Part shown: piece by piece, positions 1-8,887 of the stretch
Numbering within the stretch: the first letter of the stretch is position 1
Layout: every line of letters starts with the position of its first letter
NCBI GenBank assembly: GCA_903970285.1
Contig: CAJCHN010000112.1
Coordinates: 1 to 52,069 of the forward strand
DNA: 52,069 bases
Direction: 5' to 3'
Origin: Rhodanobacteraceae bacterium
GTDB taxonomy: Bacteria > Acidobacteriota > Terriglobia > Terriglobales > Acidobacteriaceae
Made by a program: the position numbers and the translations under genes
The notes under the pieces: model-generated
The model's input: the letters and a program-made list of their open reading frames with translations, nothing else
Databases searched by the model: none
What the model was told of the DNA's origin: nothing

Positions 1-5
1 GGAAA

Positions 6-737
6 TCATCCCTCGGCACGCATCCGCCGGTTACCAAATGGGCACAGCCGCAGGAGCGGGCAGATGGCACACTGCGGCTGCGCGAACATGCACAGGGTTT
101 GGCCATGCAGCTTCACCAGCTCGTGATGCTCTTCCAGCCGGACCGCGTCCCAGCTCTCTGGAATGATGCGCATCAGCCTCTGCTCGGTGACGCCGGCATC
201 CGCGCGGGGGGTTAGCGCCAGTCGCTGGGTCACGCGCAGATGGTCGGCATCCACGCACAAGGCGCGACGGCGTAGCGTCGAAAAGTTGACCACCGCCGCG
301 GAGATCTGCGGTCCCACCCCTTCAAACGACTCCAGCCACTCGCGGACCTTCCCGGTTTTATAGCGCGCAAGAAATTCCAGAGTCAACGAACCGTATCGAG
401 CCGTGATCTGCAGCAGGACCAGCTTCAGCCGCGACGCCATGACTTCGGGAGAAGGAATTGCCATGACGACCCGCACAATCTCCTCGATCGGCGCGTCGCG
501 CAGGTCTTCCCAGTTTGCATAATGCCGGCGCAGGTCGCGCATGACGTGCTGCGCCTGCCCTGACCTGATCTGCGTCGACAGCAGCGAGGCAATCAGCTGG
601 GTGAGGGGATCGAGCGGCTGGCGCAGAGGCGGCCTGCCAAAGTGCTGAAGCAGAAGCTCGTGCACCCTGAGGAGCCGCTGCTCGGGCGCGAGGTTCGCCT
701 CGTCCGGGAGGAGCGGAGCTGCCTGCATCCTTTCCAT
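6..737 (-). CDS. Endonuclease III-like HhH-GPD DNA glycosylase with 4Fe-4S loop
   Basis: Predicted base-excision repair glycosylase of the Nth/MutY superfamily, about 243 residues from the ATG at 737; an in-frame GTG at 803 would add 22 residues and neither start has a clear ribosome site. The helix-hairpin-helix reads FEGVGPQISAAVVNF, followed by VDADHLRV, which keeps the catalytic Asp (the family has VDTHV). Near the C terminus four cysteines have the spacing C-X6-C-X2-C-X5-C, the iron-sulfur loop of endonuclease III. The lysine that makes Nth a bifunctional lyase (family LPGVGRKTA) is Gln here (VGPQIS). It may therefore be monofunctional, or act on an atypical substrate. It lies divergent from the cupin gene. 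Confidence 0.85.
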   Translation of the reverse strand: MERMQAAPLLPDEANLAPEQRLLRVHELLLQHFGRPPLRQPLDPLTQLIASLLSTQIRSGQAQHVMRDLRRHYANWEDLRDAPIEEIVRVVMAIPSPEVMASRLKLVLLQITARYGSLTLEFLARYKTGKVREWLESFEGVGPQISAAVVNFSTLRRRALCVDADHLRVTQRLALTPRADAGVTEQRLMRIIPESWDAVRLEEHHELVKLHGQTLCMFAQPQCAICPLLRLCPFGNRRMRAEG

Positions 738-826
738 TTTGACATCATGGCGGAACGCGGAACAAACCCACTCACTCCAATCGGCCTCATAGCATCTGAA
801 CACGAGACAACCAGGGAGAATGCTGA

Positions 827-2134
827 ATGGCCGATGAAGAAAGCGCGTCTGCGCCTCAACCCGCGACCCTAACCCGCGCGTCCGGATTCGATGTGAGCGC
901 CCGCTCCGACGGTTTGACTCGGCGCAGCTTCGTCGGAACCGCTGCGCTGGCGGGCGCCAGCCTGATCAGTGCCGCGGCCACAGCACAGAACCGCCAGCAG
1001 GCGGAAGCTGGACGCAAGGGAGACAGCGCCAGCGATCCCGGACCCGAGAATCATCCGCTGCTGGCCGAGAACCCCAACGCCAACCTCCCACCGTTCACCG
1101 ACCGGGGCAACCCCGGGTCGGTCTGGTACTCGTTCGACGTCACGCCCAAGCGGCTTGAAGCAGGCGGATGGACCCACCAGGTCACGGAGCGGGAGCTGCC
1201 TTCGTCCAAGGATCTGGCCGGGGTGAACATGCGCCTGACGGCCGGCTCCTTCCGCGAATTGCACTGGCACCTGGCCGACGAATGGGCCATCATGCTCGCT
1301 GGAAAAGCCCGCGTCACCAACATGCAGCCCGACGGCAAGATGTTCGTCGACGACATCGAGACCGGCGACCTCTGGTACTTCCCGGCAGGATTGCCCCACT
1401 CCATCCAGGGACTTGAAGGTGACGGCTGTGAGTTCCTGCTGGTCTTCGACCAGGGCAGCTTCTCGGAGGACACCACCTTCCTGCTGTCGGAGCTGCTGGC
1501 GCACATCCCCCCTGAGATCATCCGGAAGAACATGGGCTGGACCCGCGCCGAGTGGGACCAGCTGCCGCCAGAACAGCTCTATATCTTCCCCGCCAACCTG
1601 CCCGGCTCACTTGAAGCGGACCGGCAGTTCCTTGGCAAGCACCTCGAAACCCGCACCCAGTACACCTTGAAGGCGTCCAAGATGCCGCCCACCTTCAAGT
1701 CTCCAGGCGGCGAGGTTCTGATCGTAGACTCCACCAACTTTCCCGTCGCCACCAACATCGCCATGGCTCAGGTGACGCTCAGGCCGGGCGCCATCCGCGA
1801 ACTTCACTGGCACCCCAATGGCAGCGAATGGCAGTATTGGATCAAGGGCCAGGGGCGCATGACCGTGGTCAGCACCGAAGCCAAGGCACGCACCATGGAC
1901 TTCCACGCCAACGACGTCGGGCTGGTGCCGTCGATGGCCGGGCATTACATCGAGAACACGGGGAGCGGCGACCTCGTCTTTCTCGAGATGTTCAAGACCG
2001 CGCGCTACCAGGATGTCTCCGTCAACGAATGGATAGCCCGCATGCCCGACAAGATGGCTCAGGCACACCTGCAGCTGCCGCTCTCTACCATTCGCCGGGC
2101 TCCCCAGAGCAGCCTGAAGATTCTGCCCGGATGA
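827..2134 (+). CDS. oxdC: Tat-exported bicupin, oxalate decarboxylase type
   Basis: Predicted Mn-dependent oxalate decarboxylase (oxalate to formate and CO2) of 435 residues. The N terminus holds a twin-arginine signal (TRRSFVGTAALAGAS, residues about 31-45), so it should be exported folded. Two cupin domains each carry a metal site: H146, H148, E152 and H191 in the first, H327, H329, E334 and H373 in the second. The lid loop of the N-terminal cupin reads GSFSEDTTF with E214. In Bacillus OxdC the matching loop has SEN and its Glu is the proton donor that separates decarboxylase from oxidase, so decarboxylase activity is favoured. ATG 827 follows an AGGGAG ribosome site. The nearest downstream gene is convergent. 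Confidence 0.85.
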   Translation: MADEESASAPQPATLTRASGFDVSARSDGLTRRSFVGTAALAGASLISAAATAQNRQQAEAGRKGDSASDPGPENHPLLAENPNANLPPFTDRGNPGSVWYSFDVTPKRLEAGGWTHQVTERELPSSKDLAGVNMRLTAGSFRELHWHLADEWAIMLAGKARVTNMQPDGKMFVDDIETGDLWYFPAGLPHSIQGLEGDGCEFLLVFDQGSFSEDTTFLLSELLAHIPPEIIRKNMGWTRAEWDQLPPEQLYIFPANLPGSLEADRQFLGKHLETRTQYTLKASKMPPTFKSPGGEVLIVDSTNFPVATNIAMAQVTLRPGAIRELHWHPNGSEWQYWIKGQGRMTVVSTEAKARTMDFHANDVGLVPSMAGHYIENTGSGDLVFLEMFKTARYQDVSVNEWIARMPDKMAQAHLQLPLSTIRRAPQSSLKILPG

Positions 2135-2143
2135 CTCTCCGCA

Positions 2144-3091
2144 TCAAGCTTCATTGCGCGTCACGCCCCAGCTCCTGGCATCACCCTTCGCCATCCCCCA
2201 CGCCATGCGCGGCGTGTTGTGCGCCAGCCCGATCTCGCCTTGGGGATCCATGAGGATCACCCCGCCATGTCCGCCCAACCGCTCAAACAGGTAGGTGATG
2301 GCGTCCGTAGCGGATTGCTGCGGCGTTGCGCCCGCGGCCACCCGGTCCACCGCCCACTTGCCCAGCACGAGCTTCATGATGGGTTCGCCCCATCCCGTCA
2401 GCGAGACCGCCGCGGACCGGTTATCCGCATAGCATCCACAGCCGATCAGCGATGAATCCCCAACCCTGCCCGGAGCCTTGTTAAGGGTTCCGCCCGTACT
2501 CGTTCCTGCCGCGAGATTCCCATGACAATCCAGCGCCACCGCGCCGACGGTGTCGTGCGAAAGCATGGGGTCGGGCAGCGGAATCTCTCCCGAAAAGGTC
2601 CTGTCCTTGTGCCCGGCGAGCTCCGCTTTCTGGGCTGTGTACAGCCGGCGCTGCTCGCGCGCGATGACAAGGTCCATGTTGTCGCACAGCGCCATTCCGT
2701 TCTGCAGCGCGAACCGCTCCGCCCCGACCCCGACAAAGTAGACATGCGGGCTCTTTTCGAGCACCAGCCGCGCCGCCTTGATGGGATTGCGCAGATGCTC
2801 CACGCAGGCCACGCCGCCGGTGCGGAGGTCCGCCCCGTTCATCAGCAGCGCGTCCAGTTGCACCCGGCCATCATTGGTGAGGAACGACCCACGTCCGGCG
2901 TCGAACGCCTCGTCATCCTCCATCACAACGACGGCGGCCTCGACCGCCTCGACCGCCGTTCCGCCGGCCTGCAGCACCGCATGGCCGGCCTCCAGTGCCC
3001 TGACGATCCCGCGTTCGTGAGCGGCCACATCCTCGTCCGGCATGGCCCAGGCCCCGCCATGAATCAAGAGCGTCGGAACAGTTTTCTTCAA
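2144..3091 (-). CDS. iaaA: Isoaspartyl peptidase / type 2 L-asparaginase (Ntn hydrolase)
   Basis: Plant-type asparaginase of 315 residues, the usual length for the EcAIII family. It cleaves isoaspartyl dipeptides and asparagine after autoproteolysis into two subunits. The cleavage point and nucleophile are visible as T181 in SHDTVGAVALD. The N-terminal IHGGAW, the DAGRGS segment and the later GTSTGG motif are family hallmarks. The start codon is TTG at 3091, supported by a GAGGAAGG ribosome site just upstream. No signal peptide, so cytoplasmic. It converges on the bicupin gene with only 9 bp between stop codons. Confidence 0.92.
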   Translation of the reverse strand: MKKTVPTLLIHGGAWAMPDEDVAAHERGIVRALEAGHAVLQAGGTAVEAVEAAVVVMEDDEAFDAGRGSFLTNDGRVQLDALLMNGADLRTGGVACVEHLRNPIKAARLVLEKSPHVYFVGVGAERFALQNGMALCDNMDLVIAREQRRLYTAQKAELAGHKDRTFSGEIPLPDPMLSHDTVGAVALDCHGNLAAGTSTGGTLNKAPGRVGDSSLIGCGCYADNRSAAVSLTGWGEPIMKLVLGKWAVDRVAAGATPQQSATDAITYLFERLGGHGGVILMDPQGEIGLAHNTPRMAWGMAKGDARSWGVTRNEA

Positions 3092-3299
3092 AGCCTTCCT
3101 CTATCGCGATTGTACGGAAATGCCGAAACACTTTTTTGGTTTTACCGGGTTTGCACCAAGGTATGGGACACTTCGACAGTCTTCCTCTCGGTGATGGGAT
3201 GCCTATTTAGGGGATCCATGAAGCCCCGGCAGCCGAAAGCCCGTCTTACATGATGCGCATCCCTATTCCCTCTCGCGCGTTCGCCAATCCGCACGCTTC

Positions 3300-4544
3300 T
3301 TGCCACGGAGTCACCGCAACTTGTCTTCTGCCCATTCAGTAGCCGCGTACGCCCTCGATCCCCACGAGTCCTGCACGACTGACGCCTCTCCAGCCCATTA
3401 CGCCCTGCTCGCGATCGTTCTGCCGACTTTCAACGAGCGGGATAACGTTGCGACGCTGATCGCGCGGATCCACCAGGCTCTTGAGGGGATCGCGTGGGAA
3501 GCCATCTTCGTCGATGACGATTCCCCCGACGGAACTGCCGAAATGGTGCTTGAACTGGCTCGCCAGGACTCCCGCATCCGTCTGCTGCACCGGATCGGAC
3601 GCCGGGGACTCTCTTCCGCGTGCATTGAAGGGGTGCTGGCTACCTCCGCCCCGTTTGTTGCCATCATGGACGCGGACCTGCAGCACGACGAAACCGTCCT
3701 GCCGCGCATGCTGGAGCAGCTGCGCAGCCAATCGCTCGATGTAGTCGTGGGCACCCGCAATTCCCGGGGCGGAAGTATGGGCGATTTCCGCCACTCCCGT
3801 GTCCTGCTCAGCAGGCTCGGCCAGACGATCAGCCACGCCGTCTGCCGTTGCACCCTCACCGACCCCATGAGCGGCTTCTTCATGCTGCGCCGCAGCTTCT
3901 TCCTTGAGGTGGTTCGCGACCTTAATGGTGGAGGCTTCAAAATCCTGGTCGATCTGCTCTCCTCAAGCCCGCGCCCGGTTCGCCTTGGCGAGGTAGGGTA
4001 CACCTTCGGCGTGCGCCGCCACGGCGAGAGCAAACTGGATGTCGTGGTCGGACTGGAATACCTCTTGCTGGTGCTCAACAAACTGATCGGCGGCGCGTTC
4101 GCGGTGCCGATGATGCTGTACCTGCTGGTCGGCGCCCTCGGCCTGGTGACGCATTTTGCCTTCCTCCTCCTGTTGACCCGGGCTGGTCACGTTCCGTTCG
4201 TCCCGGCGCAGATCTTTTCCACCTTCGCCGCCATGGCCGAAAACTTCCTGCTCAACAACTGGATCACCTTTCGCGACCTCCGCCTGCGGGGAGCCGCAAT
4301 GGCTTTCGGCGCCGCGCGCTTTGTCGCCGCATGCTCCTTCGGCGCCTGGGCCAACGTTATCTTCGCCCGCGCGCTCTGGCAATCCGGCGCCGAGTGGTAC
4401 CTCGCCGGACTCGCCGGCATCGTCCTCGGCTCAGTCTGGAATCTCTCCGTCAGCAGCCTCTTCACCTGGAAGATGCTGCGCCGCGCACCCGCTCGCAACC
4501 CGGCTGAGGACGCCTGCGCCAGCGATCTTGAGGCCTTGCGGTGA
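3300..4544 (+). CDS. GT2 polyprenyl-phosphate glycosyltransferase fused to GtrA-like membrane domain
   Basis: Dolichol-phosphate-mannose-synthase-like enzyme of about 414 residues. Residues 35-255 form a GT-A fold with IVLPTFNERDN, the acidic cluster D72-D74 (FVDDDSPDG) and the DxD-like MDADLQHD (D124, D126). Residues about 262-395 form four membrane helices of the GtrA type. It probably loads a sugar from a nucleotide donor onto undecaprenyl phosphate and may flip it. The start is uncertain: TTG 3300 has no good ribosome site and TTG 3321 lies behind GGAG; no ATG is available before the domain. Its TGA overlaps the GTG of the next gene, so the two are translationally coupled. The sugar cannot be told from sequence. 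Confidence 0.85.
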   Translation: MPRSHRNLSSAHSVAAYALDPHESCTTDASPAHYALLAIVLPTFNERDNVATLIARIHQALEGIAWEAIFVDDDSPDGTAEMVLELARQDSRIRLLHRIGRRGLSSACIEGVLATSAPFVAIMDADLQHDETVLPRMLEQLRSQSLDVVVGTRNSRGGSMGDFRHSRVLLSRLGQTISHAVCRCTLTDPMSGFFMLRRSFFLEVVRDLNGGGFKILVDLLSSSPRPVRLGEVGYTFGVRRHGESKLDVVVGLEYLLLVLNKLIGGAFAVPMMLYLLVGALGLVTHFAFLLLLTRAGHVPFVPAQIFSTFAAMAENFLLNNWITFRDLRLRGAAMAFGAARFVAACSFGAWANVIFARALWQSGAEWYLAGLAGIVLGSVWNLSVSSLFTWKMLRRAPARNPAEDACASDLEALR

Positions 4545-6046
4545 ACGCCGAAGGAGACGCCGCCGCCGTCTCGTCCGCTCCTCCCGTTCTCCGGCGCCCT
4601 ATCGTTCTCGGCTGCGCTCTGTTCGCGCTGCTGACCGCCGTCTACCCCTTTGCCCGCGCCGCCTTTCGCGTCGAGGTGGATTACAACGAGGGTTGGAACA
4701 TCTACAACACCGCCCGCTTCGCGCACGGCATCCAGCTCTATCCGGTGGCCTACGGCTGGCAGACCGTCAACTATCCAATGCTGTCGTTCGCGATCATGGC
4801 CTTCCTCCACCGCTTCACGCACGACTATCTCTTCACCGCGCGCGTGGTCTCGCTGCTCTCGCTTGTCGCTTGCTCGGTGCTGGCCGGCGCAGTTGTCCAC
4901 CATCTCTGCCGCTCGCGCCCGGCCGCCATCCTCACCGGCTTCCTCACTCTGGGCATCTTCTGCACCAACGCCGACGCCTACGTCGGCATGGACGATCCCC
5001 AACTGCTCGCGCAGCTCTTCTTTCTGCTCGGTTTCTACCTCTACATCCGCCAACGCGATCATCTTGGCGCCGTCATCGCGAGCGCAGCCATTTTCGTCTT
5101 CGCCGGCAACATCAAGCACAACCCGCTCGATTTCCCCCTCGCGGTCCTCATCGATCTGATCCTGCTCTCGTGGCGTCGTGCCCTCGCCTTCAGTGCCGCG
5201 GGGCTTGCCCTGGCCGCAGCCTCGATTCCTCTGAACATCTACCTCGGCGGCCCTTTTTTTCTGACCGAGATGCTCGCGCCTCGCTCCTACTCGGTCGAGA
5301 AGATCTTCGACATCATCACGAACGTGCTGGGCCCGCTGCTGATTCCGTCGCTTCTTGGCCTGTTGGTGGCGTTCCTGTTGCTTCGCGATCCCCGACGCCG
5401 CCCCGCGGGTCTTCTGTTCTTCACCTCCCTGCTCGTGGGTTCGGCGTTCGGCGGCGGGATCGGCGTCTCCGTGAACACCTTCTTCAGCTGCATGATCGCG
5501 CTTGCGATGGTTCTCGGCCTGGCGTTCGCCGATCTGGAACAAGGTCGCTGGGCCTGGACCAGCAAGCGGCTCTTCGGCACTCCGGTCCGGGTTCTCGCAG
5601 CACCTGTCCTGTTCCTGTGGTTGATCATCCCCGCGGCGGTCGCAGGCATCGCCAATCCTGTCGCGTCTCTCGCAGAGACGGTGCAGGCGCAGCATCGCTT
5701 CGACGTTGAAGTCGGCTTCCTGCGCCAGCACCCCGGACCCCAGATCTGCGAGAGTCTGCTGCGCTGCTACTTCGCCGGCCAGCCTTATCTCTACGATCCC
5801 TTCAACGCCACACGACTCATCCGATTCCACAAGCTGGACCCCCACCTTGTGCTCGACGGTCTCGACCACGGCACCTATTCGGCAGTCGAGATGGATCACC
5901 CTCTCGACGAGGTGGAATCGGAACGTTTTCCGGCGGTCTTGTTCGACAGCATCCGCAACCACTACCAGCCTGCCCTGGTCGACGACGACGTCGCCATCTA
6001 CGTTCCGAAGACCACATCCCTCCAAAGTCCCATTCCGGCCAAGTGA
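4541..6046 (+). CDS. GT-C membrane glycosyltransferase (GT39/ArnT-like)
   Basis: Integral membrane protein of 501 residues with about ten hydrophobic helices and a C-terminal soluble tail. The first extracytoplasmic loop has EVDYNEGWNIY with D47 and E50, matching the acidic loop-1 motif of GT-C enzymes that use polyprenyl-phosphate sugars. It is likely to transfer the sugar loaded by the upstream GT2-GtrA enzyme to an envelope acceptor in the periplasm. The GTG start at 4541 overlaps the upstream stop as GTGA, indicating coupled translation. The acceptor, whether lipid, glycan or protein, is unknown. Family-level assignment is by motif and topology, not close homology. Confidence 0.75.
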   Translation: MNAEGDAAAVSSAPPVLRRPIVLGCALFALLTAVYPFARAAFRVEVDYNEGWNIYNTARFAHGIQLYPVAYGWQTVNYPMLSFAIMAFLHRFTHDYLFTARVVSLLSLVACSVLAGAVVHHLCRSRPAAILTGFLTLGIFCTNADAYVGMDDPQLLAQLFFLLGFYLYIRQRDHLGAVIASAAIFVFAGNIKHNPLDFPLAVLIDLILLSWRRALAFSAAGLALAAASIPLNIYLGGPFFLTEMLAPRSYSVEKIFDIITNVLGPLLIPSLLGLLVAFLLLRDPRRRPAGLLFFTSLLVGSAFGGGIGVSVNTFFSCMIALAMVLGLAFADLEQGRWAWTSKRLFGTPVRVLAAPVLFLWLIIPAAVAGIANPVASLAETVQAQHRFDVEVGFLRQHPGPQICESLLRCYFAGQPYLYDPFNATRLIRFHKLDPHLVLDGLDHGTYSAVEMDHPLDEVESERFPAVLFDSIRNHYQPALVDDDVAIYVPKTTSLQSPIPAK

Positions 6047-6098
6047 CTTCGCTGCGCCGTTCGCATCCAACAAAGGGTCTAAGGGGAATTCTGATCGA

Positions 6099-7088
6099 AT
6101 GGGCCTGATGGATGTACTGGCGCAGCACGGTTACGCGGTCGTAGCCATCACGCTCTTCCTGGCGGCAGCCGGTTTGCCTCTGCCCACCTCGCTCGTCCTG
6201 CTGGCCGCGGGCGCCGGCGCACACCAGGGCAACGCAGGACTCGACCTTGGCGTCCTGCTGCCGCTCGCCATCGGGTGCGCCCTGTCCGGCGACATCCTTC
6301 TGTTCTTCGGCGGACGCTACACCGGGTGGTGGCTGCTCGCCGGCATGTGCCGGCTCTCGATGAATCCCGAAGGCTGCATCTTCTCTTCGTCGGCGTACTT
6401 CTACCGCCGTGGCGCCAAGACCCTGCTCTTCTCCAAGTGGATTCCCGGGCTCTCGTCCATGGCAGCACCGCTGGCCGGTTCCCTTAATATGCGCTACTGG
6501 CGCTTCCTGCGTCTCGATGCGGTCGGCGTCACCCTCTATGCAACGGCCTGGCTGGGCATCGGCTACACTTTCAGCCGCTTTCTCGGCCGAATCGAGTCCT
6601 GGCTGCAGACACTCGGCCACGCCGTCCTCATCCTCATCCTGCTGCTCGTCGGCCTGTACGCCGCGTCCGTCGTCGTCTTCTGGATCAAAGCGCGCAAGTA
6701 CAACAAGATCCAGAAGATCTCCGCCGAGGAGCTGCGCCAGCGCCTGGAAATGCGGGATCCTTCGAAGCTGGTCGTCATCGCCGACGTCCGCAGCCACAAC
6801 TACTACGATCCTGGCATGCAGCGCATCAAGAACTCCATCCGCGTTGAACCGGCCCGGCTCAAAGAAGAACTTGAAGCCCTGCGCGAATTCATGGCGCCCG
6901 AGTGCGAGATCTACCTTTACTGCTCCTGCATTCGCGACACCACGTCCAAGCGGGTTGCTCACATGCTGGAGCAGGAGAACTGCCGCACCGTGGTCATCGA
7001 AGGGGGCCTCAAGGCCTGGATCAGCGCCGGCGGCGAACTCGAGCTGGTCCCCGCTGCCGATATCCAGCACCTGCCCCGATTCGAGTAG
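6099..7088 (+). CDS. DedA (VTT-domain) membrane protein fused to a rhodanese domain
   Basis: Protein of 329 residues. Residues 1-190 form a DedA/SNARE-associated domain: AAGLPLPTS and GDILLFFGGRYTG near the N terminus, then KWIPGLSSMAAPLAGS, which matches the conserved F/KxRxxPG-type motif of DedA proteins. Further helices end near residue 205. Residues about 215-320 form a rhodanese-like domain with DVRS and the active loop YCSCIRDTTSKRVA (C275, C277). DedA proteins include flippases that return undecaprenyl phosphate to the cytoplasm, which fits the two polyprenyl-dependent glycosyltransferases just upstream. The role of the rhodanese part is unclear. ATG 6099 lies 12 bp behind AAGGGG; a longer open frame upstream is only antiparallel-free read-through of the preceding gene. 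Confidence 0.85.
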   Translation: MGLMDVLAQHGYAVVAITLFLAAAGLPLPTSLVLLAAGAGAHQGNAGLDLGVLLPLAIGCALSGDILLFFGGRYTGWWLLAGMCRLSMNPEGCIFSSSAYFYRRGAKTLLFSKWIPGLSSMAAPLAGSLNMRYWRFLRLDAVGVTLYATAWLGIGYTFSRFLGRIESWLQTLGHAVLILILLLVGLYAASVVVFWIKARKYNKIQKISAEELRQRLEMRDPSKLVVIADVRSHNYYDPGMQRIKNSIRVEPARLKEELEALREFMAPECEIYLYCSCIRDTTSKRVAHMLEQENCRTVVIEGGLKAWISAGGELELVPAADIQHLPRFE

Positions 7089-7137
7089 CCGCCTGCGCCG
7101 GAGTGGCGCGCCATCCTTCGCCTAGACTGAACCGGCA

Positions 7138-8016
7138 ATGCTCCTTACGCCTTCCACCGTCACAGCTGCGCTTCTGCTCCTGGCTCCGTTCCTGTATGCC
7201 GCGTTCGCGCCGGAGCGATTCGCGCGCGTGGTTCAGGCGCTGCCACTCCGCTTGCGGCTGACGCTTCCGGCCGTGCTCGTTGTCCCCTACATCCTGGTGG
7301 GCACCTCTGGCGGCATCTACCGCAAGTCCGGATTGCTGCTCTACGCCGTTCTGCCGGTCGCCATCGCCGTCCTGCTCTTCCGCGCGCGACAGCAGGACGC
7401 CGCCCAGCGAGGCACCTGGCGAGACCTCTTCGTGCTGCTCACCCTGGGGCTGGCGGTCGACCTGCGATGGTTCGAGCCTTTCTGGCCACCCCACCTCAGC
7501 GTCTTTAACAAGGTGCTGCTGCTCGATGCCGGCATCTACGGCTTCATGGCCGTCCGCCAACTGGATGGCGTCGGGTTCGATCTTCGCATTCGCCCGCCTG
7601 ATGCAGCCATCGGCTTGCGCGAACTGACGTTCTACGCGCCCATTGCGATCCTCCTTGGACTCGCGCTCGGCTTCCTCCACCTCAATCCGCAGGCGCACTG
7701 GCTGCGCAATGCTCCGGCCGCGTTCATCTTCACCTTCTTCTTTATCGCCGTGCCCGAAGAGCTGTTCTTTCGCGGCTGGCTGCAGAACCTGCTGGAGCGC
7801 CGCCTAGGCCGCACGCCGTCGCTCCTGATCACGTCGCTGCTCTTCGGACTGGCTCACTTCAACAAGCGTGCCGCGCACTTCAATTGGCGCTACGTGCTGC
7901 TGGCCGCGCTCGCCGGTCTCTTCTACGGACGCGCCTGGCGTCAGGATCGCCGCGTAGGCGCTTCGGCGCTTACCCACGCCGGCGTCGATACGCTGTGGTC
8001 GCTGTTCCTGCGGTGA
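7138..8016 (+). CDS. CPBP (CAAX/Rce1-like) intramembrane metalloprotease
   Basis: Multi-pass membrane protein of 292 residues with the C-terminal CPBP domain. Motif 1 is PEELFFRG (E207, E208, R212), motif 2 is FGLAHFN (H240), and the last motif is THAGVDTLW (H280); these are the expected glutamate and histidine residues of Rce1-type proteases. The N-terminal half has about five further helices. Bacterial members act in peptide maturation, self-immunity or unknown proteolysis. ATG 7138 is chosen; it lies 49 bp after the DedA-rhodanese stop, so it may be co-transcribed with it. The 3' end overlaps the convergent gene by 76 bp. Confidence 0.88.
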   Translation: MLLTPSTVTAALLLLAPFLYAAFAPERFARVVQALPLRLRLTLPAVLVVPYILVGTSGGIYRKSGLLLYAVLPVAIAVLLFRARQQDAAQRGTWRDLFVLLTLGLAVDLRWFEPFWPPHLSVFNKVLLLDAGIYGFMAVRQLDGVGFDLRIRPPDAAIGLRELTFYAPIAILLGLALGFLHLNPQAHWLRNAPAAFIFTFFFIAVPEELFFRGWLQNLLERRLGRTPSLLITSLLFGLAHFNKRAAHFNWRYVLLAALAGLFYGRAWRQDRRVGASALTHAGVDTLWSLFLR

Positions 8017-8729
8017 TGATGCGGGTGAAACCCCCAGTAGCCGATACCCACGCGCATGTTGTGCGTCAGCCGCGCCGGCACCGTCACCGCCAGGCAGATG
8101 CCGAAGATGGCATGGGCCATTCCCAGCGGCCACAGGTTGCCGTAACGCAGAAAGATCAGGCACGCGGCCAATCCCCAGAGCAGCGTCGCCGGCGTCAGGA
8201 TGGGGTTTGGCAGATGCGCCAAGGCAAAGATCAGGCTGGATGCAAGCACTGCGTAGCTCGTCGTCCGCAGCACCCGGAGGAAGCGGCCAAAGAAGTAATC
8301 CAGCATCAGGAACTGCTGGACAAAGGACCATATCGCGTATCCGTAGAACGTGCGAAACAGCATCAGCGGACCCGCCGGCGCATGCAGGGTGCCCAGATGC
8401 AGCGCGAGCAACACAGCTACCCCTCCCAGCACCGCTGCAATCGCGACCACCCACATGGATCGCAGTAGGTTGGTGACGCGCCAGCCCATCGCGCGCCAGC
8501 TCTCGAACGAGAGCCATGTGGTGACGGAGATCCAAACCACGGGAGCCCAGTAAAGCACGCGCTGCCACGGACGCGGCGTCCAGATCACGGCCAGGATCAG
8601 CCCGTAGGCAACCAGCAGTTCTACCCAGGTGCGCAGCCGGCTTCGCACCCGCACCGATCCAGCCAACTCATCTGCCTTCGTGAGATCCATGCCCATGAAG
8701 ACGCATACAGGGGCTATCCTGTCTCTCAT
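7941..8729 (-). CDS. CPBP-like membrane protein lacking the catalytic glutamates
   Basis: Membrane protein of about 262 residues with some eight hydrophobic segments. It resembles the convergent CPBP protease: the segment SFVQQFLMLDYFFGRFLR occupies the place of EExxxR, then FALAHLPNP and GMAHAIFG keep the two histidine motifs. The paired glutamates are QQ, so it is either a non-proteolytic paralogue or a QE-type variant. Starts at TTG 8738, ATG 8729 or ATG 8690 are possible and none has a strong ribosome site. The last 25 codons run antisense through the end of the neighbouring CPBP gene, an unusually long convergent overlap. The histidine-rich tail coded there may be a read-on extension. 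Confidence 0.7.
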   Translation of the reverse strand: MRDRIAPVCVFMGMDLTKADELAGSVRVRSRLRTWVELLVAYGLILAVIWTPRPWQRVLYWAPVVWISVTTWLSFESWRAMGWRVTNLLRSMWVVAIAAVLGGVAVLLALHLGTLHAPAGPLMLFRTFYGYAIWSFVQQFLMLDYFFGRFLRVLRTTSYAVLASSLIFALAHLPNPILTPATLLWGLAACLIFLRYGNLWPLGMAHAIFGICLAVTVPARLTHNMRVGIGYWGFHPHHHRRNSDHSVSTPAWVSAEAPTRRS

Positions 8730-8887
8730 CGTGCTCAAGAGGCATTCCCATGGGACGGAGCAGGCGCCGACGCCAAGGTTCTTCGGCAGCCGCGCCCGAT
8801 GTCATCCCCTATTCAGCGCCGGCGCCGCGGGTCCAAGTGTTGAGCTTCTCAGTTGCAGCAGCCCAGGATCACGGAAAGCAGAAAACC

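Noticed and set aside
4187..6073. Minus-strand open frame of 628 codons
   Set aside because: It is antisense to the two glycosyltransferase genes, with composition typical of GC-rich shadow frames (E/R/Q-rich) and no domain.
5706..6098. N-terminal extension of the DedA-rhodanese frame
   Set aside because: It lies inside the preceding glycosyltransferase gene and is Ser/Thr/Arg-rich; ATG 6099 with a ribosome site starts the DedA domain.
8750..8887. Longer start for the rhamnosidase
   Set aside because: The extra 46 residues are not conserved-looking and would hide the signal peptide that begins at ATG 8888.
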